A DNA stretch of 64,000 bases from NCBI GenBank assembly GCA_008921705.1, contig VFFE01007605.1:2409806-2473805 (forward strand). Reading direction: 5' to 3'. The DNA is from Burhinus oedicnemus. Its lineage: Eukaryota; Chordata; Aves; Charadriiformes; Burhinidae. This document shows, in pieces, positions 36,306 to 48,572 of the stretch (its first letter is position 1; each line of letters opens with the position of its first letter). The translations under genes were made by a program, and so were the position numbers. Under the pieces are notes generated by a model, which saw only the letters and a list, made by a program, of their open reading frames with translations, searched no databases and had not been told where the DNA came from.

Positions 36306-38254
36306 CTGTAAGAAGTAAAGATAAAAATGTGTATATCGCTGCATCCCCTAATTTCTTGTGAGAGAGAAACAATTTAGAGGCACAGAGATGCAGGAGCCGC
36401 ACAGATCCCCCTGACACAGAGCATACGGACTGAAACAGGAGGGACCTTCTGCTTCTCAGAAGAAATTATTGTACACACAGAGAGACAAAGGGTTTTTATA
36501 AACTCAGTCACCTAAAGATGAGCTCCGTGATCTGCACGCAGCATGCCGAATGTGAGGTTTGAACATTTTGGTTCTTGTCTGTTCTGCATATCCCAATTTC
36601 TCCTGCTGAAGGGGAACTTGCCAAGGCTGATGCTGTGATCTGCAGGTTGTGTGCTGAGAAAGCAGCATGCAAAACCTGCTGCCTCCTTCTGACCTGCTGG
36701 GCAGAGTCTGTCCATCCTCAGAGCACAAGAGCCCGAGGGTCCAGACTTGCTGGCAGTATCAGGCTTCCTGGAGCTCATGGTGTGCTCATGTCTCTACCCA
36801 AGTCAGTGTAACAACTTATGTCATCGCTTCTGGCTGCCATTCAGGAAAGCATCTCTAGGAAAGGACTTACACTCCTTTGAAATGAGACTTAAACACATGC
36901 TCAGGTGCCTCCTTGAGCAAAGATACCTATGCACATGAGAATGGTGCGAAGGTGGCAAAGAATAGGCAAGTTCCCTACAGGCTGGCATCTTGTCTGCCTC
37001 AGGCCAGCATCAGGGTGCCCCAGATCCACAGATTTACCCCCTTGGGCTTGAAGAGAGGCCGTTCATGGGACACATTCCTGTGACCTTTCCAAAGCTCTCC
37101 CCAGGCTAGAGATGCCAGGCTTGAAAAAAGTCATTTGCCAAATGATTTCTTAATGTTTGTGTCTTCGGGTGAGATTTCTCATGCTTTTAATTTATTACAG
37201 AAGAAAAGTGGAAACAGGGAAGGCTTTATAATTTTTAAATGTTCTAACATTTATTTCAATGTTTCAGTTTTTATTACAATTATGTTTGTGGCAGAGGAAA
37301 TTTCTCAAGACCAAGAGCTAATGTTGCTTTCAGCCACTAATGCATTTTCAATTAGTGTCAGAGAATGCTAAAACTATCCTTTTGCTGCTTCAGAAGTGAA
37401 GAAAAGCCTCTGGCACAGGAGTGTGCAACATTGCCACTCCCGTTAGTTGTGACCACTGCTCAAGTGCACCTTCCTTTTACTATCTGTTTGCCTTTACTGG
37501 GTCATGATCTTACTTCATCGATTTTGTCTTCAGCTGGATTTCTCTCTGCAGGCTTCTTGGTGAACATTTTGCAAAAGCCACTTGGTTCTTTTTTTAGCTG
37601 GCGTGTGAGAAGAAATCTGTTCTTTTCACACTGTTCTGAGCAGAAATGCTGAATATGCATCTCTTGCAACAGCTATTTTCCTTTCCTGCAACCACAGCTG
37701 GAAGTGCCAGGTTCCCCATTGGTGCAAATCAGTGTGGTTCCAGCCGTAGTACCAGTGGTGTGCAAACTGGTGTCACCAGGTGGTCTGGATCTCATTTGAA
37801 GGCTCTGTGTTCTTCCATATGACATCTGAACCTCAAATGAAATGTTTAATACAGTCGCTTAACTCATGATCCATGGATTTCCTACCTTGGCATTGTTAAT
37901 AGCTTACATCCACTTTTGGCATTATATGATACTTATAGTCATGGAAGTCACACCATCCAGTGAGTTAGGTCACGTTATGACACTTCCTTGACCTCTATGT
38001 CAGCACGAGGACAGCAAACAAAATTGATTGTTTAGGTGCTGTTCTTTTACCATTGTGTTTCAAGCCGAAAATTTTCCATTAATTTCAGATCTCCAAAAAT
38101 AAGTTGAAACATTAAGTACCGACAGATGAAAGGTGCTTCTTTGTGTCCTGAAGTTTTTCTTGTATAATGCTTCTGCGGTGAACATCTGTTACTTAATTCT
38201 TATGGTTTTTCACCTCAAGAATATCTTCCTGATGCCTGAAATGTGTGGCTGGGT
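36306..38254. other. No gene supported
   Basis: Ordinary non-coding DNA with no exon or repeat recognised; the 37130-37370 part is AT-rich and repeat-free. Confidence 0.45.
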
Positions 38255-38490
38255 TTGCGGTTGCCGTCCGTCGTGGCAGACGAAGCTCGCACCTCGGGTG
38301 AGCGCAGGCAGCCCCGGTGCCTGGTGGAGGGAAGGCTGTGCTGACCCCCCGGCAGATGTGCGCGGGGCTTTGATGTGGGCGACGCCGGGTTGCAGGCAGC
38401 CCTGCCCGCCCCTTCCATCTGCGGAGCCGAGGCTCTGGGGAGTGCGGATGTCAGACCTGGCCGCACAACAGACGCCGTTCAGCAGAGGGA
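38255..38490. other. Small CpG-rich patch
   Basis: About 235 bases are clearly richer in G+C and CpG than the flanks on both sides, with words such as GCCGTCCGTCGTGG, CGCACCTCGGGTGAGCGC and GGGCGACGCCGGG. A donor-like GGGTGAGC occurs near 38299. It is too short for a standard CpG-island call, but could be a minor promoter or an orphan island. No exon was identified around it. Confidence 0.35.
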
Positions 38491-39347
38491 ACGGAAACCT
38501 GCGAGTAAACAGCTTCTTCTTGCTGCTCTGTGATCACCTAGAATATTTTCATCCCAACTATTATAAGTTAAGATGTGACTATATTAAATAAAATGAACAC
38601 ATGTGGTGTTCTCAGAGGTGCATGATGCAGCCACCACATCTTGATCAAATTAGGTAGGGCTCAGTGTCTGCACATGGTGCATTAATTCACAAGCAGCAAG
38701 TTGGGAAGGAGCCTCCTGGACCAGGATGTGAACTTTGATATGACCTTCTCTGGTCATGCAGAGCCATTTGCTGCAATATGTGTCCAGACATGTTGGACTT
38801 GCAAAGGTTTTTTTCCCAGGCATGTGGGTTGGAATGGATGGTAGGAGGTGAAAACACTGAAAGACTTGCGTCAGTCCCATCATATAGGTAAAGAGAATAG
38901 GGACTAACAGGGGAATAAAAACAGCTGGACTCTGAAGGCTGAACAGCCAGGATGAGGAAAATGTATCTCATCCTGGCAGTAAGACAAACAGATTCATGTA
39001 AAAATGTAAGAAAGAAAGGCTACAGTGGGAAAGACTGAAGGTTCAACTACTCTGGGAGCCTGTGGTCAGCTGTAGCCAACACAGCACATCTAAGGATTGC
39101 AGAGACCAGACTGCAGGAACAAGGTAAGTGTATGCCCCCCCGGTTTACTTTCCCAGGTTGCAGGCAGGGTTTTTTTAATTATTTTATTTTAAAACTCCAT
39201 ATCTGTCACTCTGTTGTGTTCCTCTGCTTCCTAAAAACATCTTGCATCTCTTAATGCACCAATGCGCTCAAAAGGGAGACTCACAGGTAGGATAACCAGC
39301 CCGACCTGGTACCTAACCCCATGCAGCTCAGCATGGCATGTCCGGAC
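38491..39347. other. No gene supported
   Basis: No exon, RNA gene or repeat family was recognised. Confidence 0.45.
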
Positions 39348-39392
39348 TTCATTCCCTTCGTTCCCTTTGTTGTCTTCGTTCCCTTCATTCCC
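39348..39392 (+). repeat. Five-copy 9-bp tandem array
   Basis: Five 9-mers in register: TTCATTCCC, TTCGTTCCC, TTTGTTGTC, TTCGTTCCC, TTCATTCCC. The order of variants is mirror-symmetric (A-B-C-B-A). It is pyrimidine-rich on the plus strand. No function can be assigned. Confidence 0.75.
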
Positions 39393-41616
39393 GAGTGCAG
39401 AGGGAGGGAGATGTGGGGCTCAGGGACAGCAGCATTAGTCACCTCCATACCAAGGCCCTTGGAACTGTTCTGTGTTTGTGAAATGTTGGGATGAGTGTTT
39501 GGTTTCTATTGGTGACATAAATCAGTGTCACTGCCTTGGCGCTACTTTTCCAAAACAAAGTATTCCCAGAAAAGGGGAACCCCGCTGCTGGGTTGTATAA
39601 TACAAACGTATGATCCTGTTGGCCACATGGTACTTCCAACACTGGATATTTTTTTCTCCAGGATAAAACCAGGATGCTAATGAAAACAACACATGGAAGA
39701 CCTCAGGATAAGTCCCAATGCCTGCTGAAGAGTACGTAGCTCTGGTCTGGGTCCTAAAGCAAACACAGATGCATCTAAAACAATTATCAAGAAAAACAAC
39801 GTGTGACTCAAGAAGGAAAGTCTATATGTGCCTGCAGGCTAATGGCTGGCTGGTCTAGCCTATGGGATTAACTTCCAGACTTTGCATATGAAGAAGCAAT
39901 GTCTAGTAAGAGGAACCTGGGCTGAACGTAGGAGTGGCCACGAAGGGAGTGTTGAGTGTCGTTTCTCCTGCTGAGGACAGAGAAGAGCCACTCTTCTCCT
40001 CCAGCTGGGGAGACCTTCCCACATCCCTGCTTTGCTGACTGGTGAACCAGAGCAGAATGCCTCAGCCTTCGGACAGCCAATGCCAGAGCCCTCCTCTATC
40101 TCGGCGCATTGCAAAAACTCCCAACAGAAAGGTGAATTGTGAGCACGGCAACCAAAATGTGTAAAAAAAAATCATGCCTCTGTTCCTCAAACCAGCGCTC
40201 TCTTGTCTGGAGGGAATTGAGGAGCAGCCTGTTTCTCCTGCTGTCAGTGCTGAGGGCAGCCCTGGGCTAAGGCCACCACAAACACCATAAAAATATTTTG
40301 ACAGACTTTAAAGTGCAATTTCTGCAGGGAAAAAATTCCTTCTTCCAGGTTAGATCACAACAAATGACAAACATTTTTCTCAGCTGTAAAGCTGAATATC
40401 TCATGGAGCTTTTTGATGGGCAAATTTTGTACTGATCGCAGGTGATACATTACAAATATCCAGAAACAGGTCCAAACAGACAGATGAAGAGAAAACATGA
40501 TTTTTTTTTTAGCAATTCACTCAATGGAGAAACCGATGCCTGAGCACAAGAATACTGCAAGAAGAAAATTTAAAAGCAATTCCTCAACCTAGCAGAAACC
40601 TTCCAGCCCAGCTTCATGCTATTCAGTGTGCTGGGTGGCACCTGCTGCTGCCTGCTCTGGGAGCATTCTCCCATTTTACGAACATGGGTTTAATTGTATC
40701 TGTTGGTTTTGATTCCTGTAATTTTTCAGAGGAAAGCACTAAGGAACTATAGGTGGATAGGAAATTATTTGGTTGGGAGGTTGGGATTTTTTTCTTCTTT
40801 TTCTTTATTTCTGTCTCAAAATATCTCTGGCTATGTATGAAGTACTTTTCCATTACATTGGTCATTCAGTAAGTTCTTAGGAAATTTTGGTTTGCCTTGT
40901 GATATTTGCCAGTTTGCTCCATGGAAAACTATATTTTTGGGCAGGCTGTAGAAATACCCAAGAATTCACAACACACATTTCAACATCCTTCAGCTGGAAG
41001 AATTTTGGAGTGACAGCAGGTCTGGTTTCCAGTCTACGCAGTGAGCTGAATCACCATCCTACAGCCAACATCTCCCTGCATTCAGCCTTGTTTCTGACAC
41101 ACCATCAAGCGCTGGAGCTGAAAGCCAGCCCAGGAGTAATCCTGCATTTCTGTGCACCAGGTCTGATGCTGGACACAGGTCAGATGCTGGCCCAGGAGCC
41201 AAACGCAAACTGCCACAAAGCCACGTCAGACACAGAGTATCCTAAACTGGGCGGGAAGTTATTTAGCAGAATCAAACTGATCAGAAATTCCTCAGTGGGG
41301 TTTTTTTTGCATGCTGAGAAGTTACAACTGCACAAACCAAACCTTTCTCAAACTTCATTTAGGATTACAATTAACTGAGTCTTCCCTGGAGATTCCTCTA
41401 GCAAACCTGTCTGCTCTCCACTCCCTCACCTACAACTGTAATTAGTGACTGGGGAGCAGGAAGGGGACGAATTCTTAAATTAGGCTTGAGATAGCAGATA
41501 GCAGCCTGTAAATCGGAGTCTGCCCAAGCAGCTGCTCTCAGCAAAGACTTCATCTTTGGGGATCTTTTTTATTGGAGAAATCATGAAATTCCTCTCATCA
41601 CAAACTTACTTTCTGA
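39393..41616. other. No gene supported
   Basis: No exon supported. The open frame at 40887-41378 on the plus strand has no recognisable domain. Confidence 0.45.
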
Positions 41617-41665
41617 GGGCCTGATCCAAAGTCAATAGACGTCAGGAGAAAACTGCCGTGGGCTG
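41617..41665 (+). repeat. Relic of an ancient amniote interspersed repeat
   Basis: The plus strand reads GGGCCTGATCCAAAGTCAAT then AGACGTCAGGAGAAAACTGCC. The opening strongly recalls GGGCCTGATCCAAAGCCCATTGAAGTCAATGGGAG, a terminal sequence of old non-autonomous repeats shared by turtles, crocodiles and birds; this is recalled, not searched. Only the terminal part is recognisable. It also explains the tempting minus-strand open frame across 41598-41849. Confidence 0.5.
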
Positions 41666-43319
41666 ACCTCCATGGCCGTGCTTTTTGCTGATTATCTATA
41701 TGATTTCCAAACTGATTTTTGTGCTGAACGTTTTCTGTGTTGTGTGCCTGAGCCTTGCTGACTTTTTTAGTTTCAGCTGAACTGGTGCAGCCACCTTTAG
41801 GGAAAGAGTCTTGCTTTTGTCCAGTACCCAAAGGAAAATAAAAATGCAAGTGTTTTTACTAAGAATCCCCAAGACACCAACCTTTGGAGACATACCCGAG
41901 TTGGGATGAAGAAGCCATCTAGGGATCAGGAGTCGATGCCATAAAAATCAATGTTTCTTGGGAACGTGTCTTGGAAAAAAATCAAACTCGCAGGGCTGAG
42001 CGTTGAGTTTAGCCTGTTGGAATGTATCAGGGGACAGTCCCAGGCACCCAGGGCAGTTCCTGGCATGGATGTGCGGGGGCAGGACAAGGGCTCTGCGGGC
42101 TTAGGCAGGGGGTGCAGGTGGGCAGCATCCTCTATGTCACCAGCACAGCCAGAAAGTGACAAAAAGTGGATTTTTCAAAGCTTCCAAAAGAGCCATTTGT
42201 TCCTCTGCTATCTAAATTTAAGAAAATCAAGCATCCAAATCCCTAGGATTTGCTAATGCCCCTCAGTGTATGTACTTTCTGACCAGACTTTGAATATCTG
42301 AAATTACTAAATATCAAAAGCAGGAAAGTGGATTGAATAGAGACATTCTAGCCTCATAAAAATCCCTCCTGTGCCTCTTCCACCCATGAGCTTTAGCACC
42401 ATATAGCTTTTCTTTCCTTTAAAAAAAAAAAAATCTGTTCCCATATTTAGGTTCCTCTCCTCCTGTGAATCATACTCAGATGATTTTTGAGGACCTTTCA
42501 TTCTCTCTCTGCCTCACATGTTAATCCAAATCTCCTTTCTTAATTAAACTTTTACTCTACAAGAGTCTTTAACCTCCGTTTCCAAGTGGCAAAATCAAAT
42601 CCAGCTCCTCTTGATAAGGAAAACTCATTTCTGGTTGATTGACAAGTTTAATTAAATACCAATATTTTCTTTTAATTGCTAGATTATTACCAAGACAGCA
42701 GCTTCAAGATTATTACGGGTGCACAGGGGAATGGTACCTAAAGACTGAGCTGCACAACTCGTTCTTGCTTTCTGCTTTCCCTTTCCCCGAAGGGGCTGGA
42801 TCTGCTCAATGTTACATGGAGGAGCAGCGTAGGGGCAGGCTCCAAGCTCTGATCACATTTGATTAAGGCCACTGACCTTCCTGTGCTTAACTGGGGTCTT
42901 GAGCATCCCTATAGACACATATATGGTCTCTCTGCAAGGACACTGAACACCCCTCCTGCTCGCCCCAGCCTGCAGCCCCATCAAGCTTGCTGGGGCTTGA
43001 GGCTTTTTAATTTGCTGAGATATAAGATGTAAGCAGCCAAGCCGTGCCAAGCCTTGGTCCAGATATATCTCTGTTTACGCTGCAAATTGCAATTAATAAC
43101 CGAAAGATGGCAGGATGGAAACTGCATTATGAAAAACATCCCATGCACATTCCTGGGGCTTCTCCGTGTTACGACACTCTGCGGTGTTGCAACACAGTGT
43201 TGGTTGTTCGAAAAAGTGGAAAAACCTGGTTATGGGTCTATTGCACCATCGTACGTGCCAATAGCCATTATCTTTCCAAAACCATCAAACGTCTAAAGAA
43301 AACAGGGTGACCACCGCAG
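41666..43319. other. No gene supported
   Basis: Non-coding DNA; a 13-A run lies near 42420-42433. No exon recognised. Confidence 0.45.
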
Positions 43320-43510
43320 ACCAGGGGTTCTCTAATTAATTCAAACTTCATTCGTGATGAATCACTGCTTATTTTAGTTGCAGTCTGCAAACAGGCATAA
43401 GAGTAATCATGTACATATGTGAAGCCTCATTTTCAAGGATTTATTCTCGACACTGATTTTAATAAATTATTTGCAAGTAGTAGGCAATTACAACTGTCCT
43501 TTTTTTCCCA
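43320..43510. promoter_or_regulatory. Possible conserved non-coding element
   Basis: TCTCTAATTAATTCAAAC, TCGTGATGAATCACTGC (an inexact palindrome resembling an AP-1/MAF-type site), TTGCAGTCTGCAAAC, AGAGTAATCATGTACATATG, TTTTAATAAATTATTTGC and GCAATTACAACTG follow in close succession. No repeat signature is visible. The site density and lack of open frames suggest an enhancer-type element; conservation is untested. Confidence 0.28.
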
Positions 43511-45081
43511 GGTAGTACACTTTACTTTGTTAGATTGTTATTACAGAAAACAACCTAACCATAATAAAAGAGGCTGACAGGTCTTTTCTCCAACTAAGCC
43601 CTTCCCCTGTTGTCCTAATGTTATTTGTGGGGTATGAGTCAGACATTGGTTTTGTATGAAAAATAGAGGAAAAGAGCTGAATCACATGAACAGTATCATG
43701 GTAATGGTCTTGGTGACAGGATAAAGCCCCAAGAGCCAAGTCAGATAAACTTCCCTAACAAGACCTTCCACTGTCCTCCATAGACCATATAATATGGCCT
43801 CAGATAGGAAAGCTACTAAATAACTCTTTCAAAGAGCAATTACATCCCAAAGCTCCCTGTCTCGACAAGGATACTGTCATGATGCCAAACTATTCATCAT
43901 ACCCTATTAAGATGTCAAAGCTGGAAATTCTCTTTAATTTGTTTATGTATCTTACGAAACTGTTTATGGTTTCCCATCTATTAAAGAAACACTATTTAAT
44001 ATGTATTAACTGGGCTGTAGTTTTCGTATGGTCTTTACTGTGACTTTGATGATATACAGGAATGAGATATGCTGGAGGGATCCTGATCACTGACCAAAGA
44101 GACGGAGGGCCCTTGATACCTCTCCTAAGCTTGTTTCTGGCCAGTCTATTAAAACATCAAGCCACAAGTTCACTGAAGCAGGTGAGGTTAACGTTACTTA
44201 TCACTAAAACCAAAAGAGCTTGGCTCTTGGTTCATCCCGACATGAGCTGGCAGAGAAGGGCAGTATCGTGTCCAGAAATATAGTTTAGAGAGCCATTCCC
44301 TTACACAGGCCTTTGAGATCTACTTCATTTTTTATACACTTATTTGAAGGATATCTTAACCACAGATTTTCAGTTATGATTCTCACCAGGCACCCTCGCC
44401 AAATTTGCATCCATATAACATATGGCTGTGATTAGATTATTATTTCATCTGTTCTTGCTTTTCACAATTAAATGTGAACCCAGTGCTGGCAAACAATCCA
44501 GATATTCAAATAAATGGTCTCCTATCCTCCTTCTGAAATCCTGAGATTGCCACAGCCTCTGGGTTATTTCTCCACATCAATACACCCAGGGTTCAGTCCA
44601 CATGATGCCAAGGAAACATCAAAGGCCAAAAGGGTTCATGATAGCATTTTTATAAAGTTAAAAACACTGACCACTGATAATTTCCATGAAACAACCTGGA
44701 CACTGCAAGATACATTTCCAAGGCAATGTAAGAGATTTCAGCTGTAACTCTCCATTAAATTTAACAAAAGCCATGAGACTGACTCTCCACATACATCACA
44801 GACTTAAAGATGATCCAGACGCTCAAAATTCAGCTTTCAATTTAGGTGATGTATTTTATTCCCCTATCGCATAACTCCATTAATGTGCTGTTGGTTTTCA
44901 GTTTCATATGCACTCTGGGCTGAGCTGTTAAGTATTTTGGAGCATAAGTATATAGGACATGCTAACAGGGGTGATCTTCGTACAACCAAGCTGCTCTTCC
45001 TTTTTTTCAGTAGATTTGATTACTAGTTCTCCAATGTTTAAAATTTCCGCCACTGAGGAAGGACAGGCTTCAGCATCTCAA
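43511..45081. other. No gene supported
   Basis: AT-rich non-coding DNA without exon or repeat calls. The 44640-44880 stretch has an enhancer-like texture but no distinctive feature. Confidence 0.45.
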
Positions 45082-45555
45082 AATCATAGAATCATAGAAT
45101 GATAGAATGGTTTGGGTTGGAAGAGACCTTAAAGATCATCCAGTTCCAACCCCCCTGCCATGGGCAAGGACACCTTCCACTAGACCAGGTTGCTTAAAGC
45201 CCCGTCCAACCTGGCCTTGAACACCTCCAGGGACGGGGCAGCCACAGCTTCTCTGGGCAACCTGGGCCAGTGTCTCACCACCCTCACACTAAAGAATTTT
45301 TTCCTAATATCCAATCGAAATCTCCCCTCTTTCAGTTTAAAACTGTTCCCCCTTGTCCTATGGCTCCACTCCCTGATCCAAAGTCCCTCCCCAGCTTTCC
45401 TGGAGCCCCTTTAGGGACTGGAAGGGGCTCAAAGGTCTCCCTGGAGCCTTCTCTTCTCCAGGCTGAACTACCCCAACTCTCCCAGCCTGTCCTCCCAGCA
45501 GAGGGGCTCCAGCCCTCGGATCATCTCTGTGGCCTCCTCTGGACTCATTCCTTTT
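45082..45555 (-). mobile_element. CR1 LINE 3' fragment, 474 bp (minus strand)
   Basis: The plus strand starts with AATCATAGAATCATAGAATG, the reverse complement of the octamer tail. It then shows the conserved GGTTTGGGTTGGAAGAGACC and the CR1-type region TTGAACACCTCCAGGGACGG. The far end reads GGATCATCTCTGTGGCCTCC then TCTGGACTCATTCC, deeper into the ORF2 C-terminus. The element is 5'-truncated and its ORF2 remnant is interrupted. The variant of the 3' end matches the copy at 49106, which lies in the opposite orientation. Confidence 0.96.
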
Positions 45556-46379
45556 TCTCATTCAGCTTTCCCTGTCCTGTCAGTGACACAGCAGCGCTTA
45601 GCACCTCAGCTGGCACCCAAGGTGGAGGGTCCCAGAGAGCCACGTTAGTTCATGGGGAATTGCATCCCACTCCCCTGGAAGCACCAGTGCTACCCTCCCC
45701 ATGAGAGCCAGCCCCACCTTGCAATCTCCAGGCAAAGGCGTTTGGACGGGAGGAAGGGTTATCCCCATCCTAACTCTGAAGAGTCGGAGCGAACCCTGAG
45801 CTCCTGCTCAATACTGCGAGGGCTGTGTGTGAGAGTGGTATCTGATACGCTAATTAGTGAAAATTGTTTCCTTTCCAACATCCTGTTATTTTACCCGCAT
45901 GGTGATTTACTGATGTTAAAAAATGGTTTTGGCAGGTGGAGTCTTCCTTGCTGCTGGTAACTGCCAGAAAAGCAGGTGTCTTGTTTCTGGTTTTAAGAGG
46001 CTTTTTGGTTTTCTTTGCCTGGATACTTTTTTTTCTTTTTGAATATACCTTCCCTTCCTTCATGGCTTTGTTCTTTGCAATTCATAACTTTTTTTTTTTT
46101 TAACTAATCTCTGATTTTGGAACGTTTCCATATTTGTCTGTTGCTGGTATTTAAACAACTTCCTAATCTCTAGGATTTCCTTTCGTCTGTAAATCACCTT
46201 TAAAAACCCAGCAATCCCTTATTATTTCCTCTTTCATTTTCATTGTTTCATCTATAACAAGCAACATTAAATCCAGAGAGCATTTAAGACCAATTTCAAT
46301 TTCTGCATGGAAAAAAAACCCAACATTTTTTCAACCTTGAAGTAGGATTTTTGCCAGGGGGAATATTTGTTCTCTCCAG
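45556..46379. other. No gene supported
   Basis: T-rich low-complexity sequence from 46025 to 46105, with no exon recognised. Confidence 0.45.
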
Positions 46380-46600
46380 TAACGTGGTGACATGGTGCCA
46401 GTTCAGTATAATTTCACATGGGGCCAGGAAAGATTCATTTAAATGGCTGCGATATTCATTCAGAGTTTCTTTCAGAGAGTGTCCTAAATAAACTAAGAGC
46501 AGCGTGATGTCCGCTGAGTTGTTTCCTTCCTCCCAGGGAAATAGGAGGACTGTACTTATTTTCACAGGTAGCAACAAAAGAGACCATCTGCTTGGCTATT
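46380..46600. promoter_or_regulatory. Possible conserved non-coding element
   Basis: Contains TAACGTGGTGACATGGTGCC, CAGTATAATTTCACATGG, AGATTCATTTAAATGGCTGC, GATATTCATTCAG and CCTAAATAAACTAAGAGC. It has no repeat signature. It resembles conserved vertebrate enhancers in texture, but there is no direct evidence of conservation or activity. Confidence 0.22.
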
Positions 46601-47209
46601 TTATAATCAGCTTATTTATCTGCATGTGGTAACCGCAGGAGGCTTCAAACATGCCCCCCTGACGCCGATGGCCGGAGGGGAGCCACGAGGTCTGTGTGCT
46701 CTTTGGGATGGGGACCAGCGTCCGCCCCTGCATGTTCCACCCCATGAGTGGTCCCTTTGGCTGCATCCGTAGCTGATGTTATTTGCATGCATCATTATTT
46801 GCAAAAGCTGGGCTGGGACCCAAAAGGGCAACAGGTGGGGCGAGAAATCAGCAAAGTGGGCATTGCAAGGGGGAGAGAAGGGGGCTATGAGTTTTCTTGG
46901 CAATTGGCTACCAGCAGCCTTCAGAGATGGAAGGAGCCTGGCAGTGTCAATAAGAGCAGTAATCAAAGCAAATCACATCTTGCCACTTGCCTAGATGACA
47001 TTTTTCTCCCTGTACGTGAGAACAGAGATCAATTTTCCGGTTGCATTTGAAGATGACGATTTCAGAGATTTTGCAAGAGGATTAGTTACACATTTCAGCT
47101 TTCAGTGCTGGAAAAGGAAGTCATATGGAAAAGAGAAATTTGGAGCTTTTTGTGTCGTTTTGAAGAATGGTACGGAGAGCTGGACATAAGTCAGAGCAAA
47201 AATGGACCC
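46601..47209. other. No gene supported
   Basis: A short G+C-rich part (46640-46750) is followed by ordinary sequence. No exon recognised. Confidence 0.4.
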
Positions 47210-47540
47210 CATGTATATCAGATCATTGGTATCTTTAAAAGAGCAATTGTGCTTTGAAGTACAACAGGAAAATAGAGATTTTTATCTCAATGAGGTATGA
47301 AGATAATTGCACTCAGGCGCTTTAATCAGCGTGCTTCAGATTTAAGCAGATGGATACAGAGGGCAAATCTGTGAAGGATGAATTATTTATTTTGGGCACA
47401 CTAAAACTTTGTCTCTTAAAGGTCATCAAACTTTCAACAGAATTGACAAAGTCTGCTGCATATGTGAATGCGATTAATCTTCTCATTAGCGAGAGGCAAC
47501 ATTTTCTTTTGAACTTGATGTGCCTGGTAGGGGAACAAAA
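47210..47540. promoter_or_regulatory. Possible conserved non-coding element
   Basis: TCTTTAAAAGAGCAATTGTG, GAAGATAATTGCACTCAGGC, GCTTTAATCAGCGTGC, GAATTATTTATTTTGGGCAC, AAAGGTCATCAAAC (an AGGTCA half-site) and GCGATTAATCTTCTCATTAG occur within 330 bases. The block is repeat-free. Together with the block at 46.4 kb it suggests a cluster of regulatory elements; untested. Confidence 0.28.
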
Positions 47541-48492
47541 AAAAAATCCAGAACAAAATCATTTATGGAAAAGTACAGCTGAAGAGCATCTGTTTGTCTT
47601 ACATCAGTGGTTCTGCCCAATTGCTTAAAAAAAATTAAACTGGAAACCTTAGAGCAGAATAATATGTTCTGTCCAGTAGGCAAAAATATTTGACATATCC
47701 ATCATTTTTAATAGGATTATAAAACTGAAAGCCCCCCCTCAGTCAAGCAGCATTTATCCATTAGTATGATGCCTCTTTAGTGGCTGGCTAAGGGACTTCG
47801 GTGTCAAAGGCAATAAAAGAGTCATTTACACCCTGTACCAGAAATCAGCAGTGAAAAAAGAAGAAAGAAACGCCATTGTTCATAATTGACTTCAATGAGA
47901 CTGCTCGCATGGGTAAGCTTAAACACATGCAGGAATGGCTTTAAACGATTTACGATGCTTTGCATTTAAATCAGACACGGGTCAAAACTGGGCCCCCAGC
48001 TTGAATTTATCCATCTGGATCCTGATCAGTGGGGCCAAACTTTCATTTCTGAGGTTACGTTGCGTTTCAGACGAGGCGGGATGCTCGTCCGCAGAGGGTT
48101 GGGATGGTGATGGCGGTTACGCTGCCAGCCCCCGCAGCTGGAATTTCCAGGGGGATTTCACACGAGTGAACTCAGCACATGCCCACATGCCAAAGGGGTT
48201 ACAGGCGAAGGTAACTCAGACCCTCCCCTGTCAGCACAGGGAACGGATAGAGGAAATAAAGAAAGAAACTGCATTATTAATGGAGTTAAATAAAGAGATG
48301 AAGTCTCATGAATGATTAAAATGTTGTGTCACTTGGTGAAAGAGGCCTCCAGTGGGTACACTATAATATGGGACCACAGACAGGAACACTCTCGATAAAA
48401 ATTTGGATGAGGCCTCATGGTGTTTCAGATCTGTTCACTGTGCTGTTGGTGCCCCAGAAACAACTGAAAAACTCATTTCATGGTCTTTCCCA
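47541..48492. other. No gene supported
   Basis: The open frame at 47935-48315 on the plus strand has no domain and is regarded as chance. No other element recognised. Confidence 0.45.
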
Positions 48493-48572
48493 ACATGTAA
48501 AATAGGGATAATAATAATCTTTCTTTTTTTTCCAAAGTACTTTGAAATACGCAGCTGAAAGATGCTCAAGGT
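48493..48572 (+). repeat. Relic of an ancient non-LTR retroelement tail
   Basis: AACATGTAAAATAGGGATAA, CCAAAGTACTTTGAAATACG and GCTGAAAGATGCTCAAGG follow in order. They resemble the old LINE/SINE 3' signature 'tgtaaaatggggataataat ... aagtgctttgagatcctcggatgaaaggcgct' known from many amniote genomes (L2/L3/MIR-like; recalled, not searched). The middle is replaced by a T-rich stretch. Age is inferred from divergence. Confidence 0.45.
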
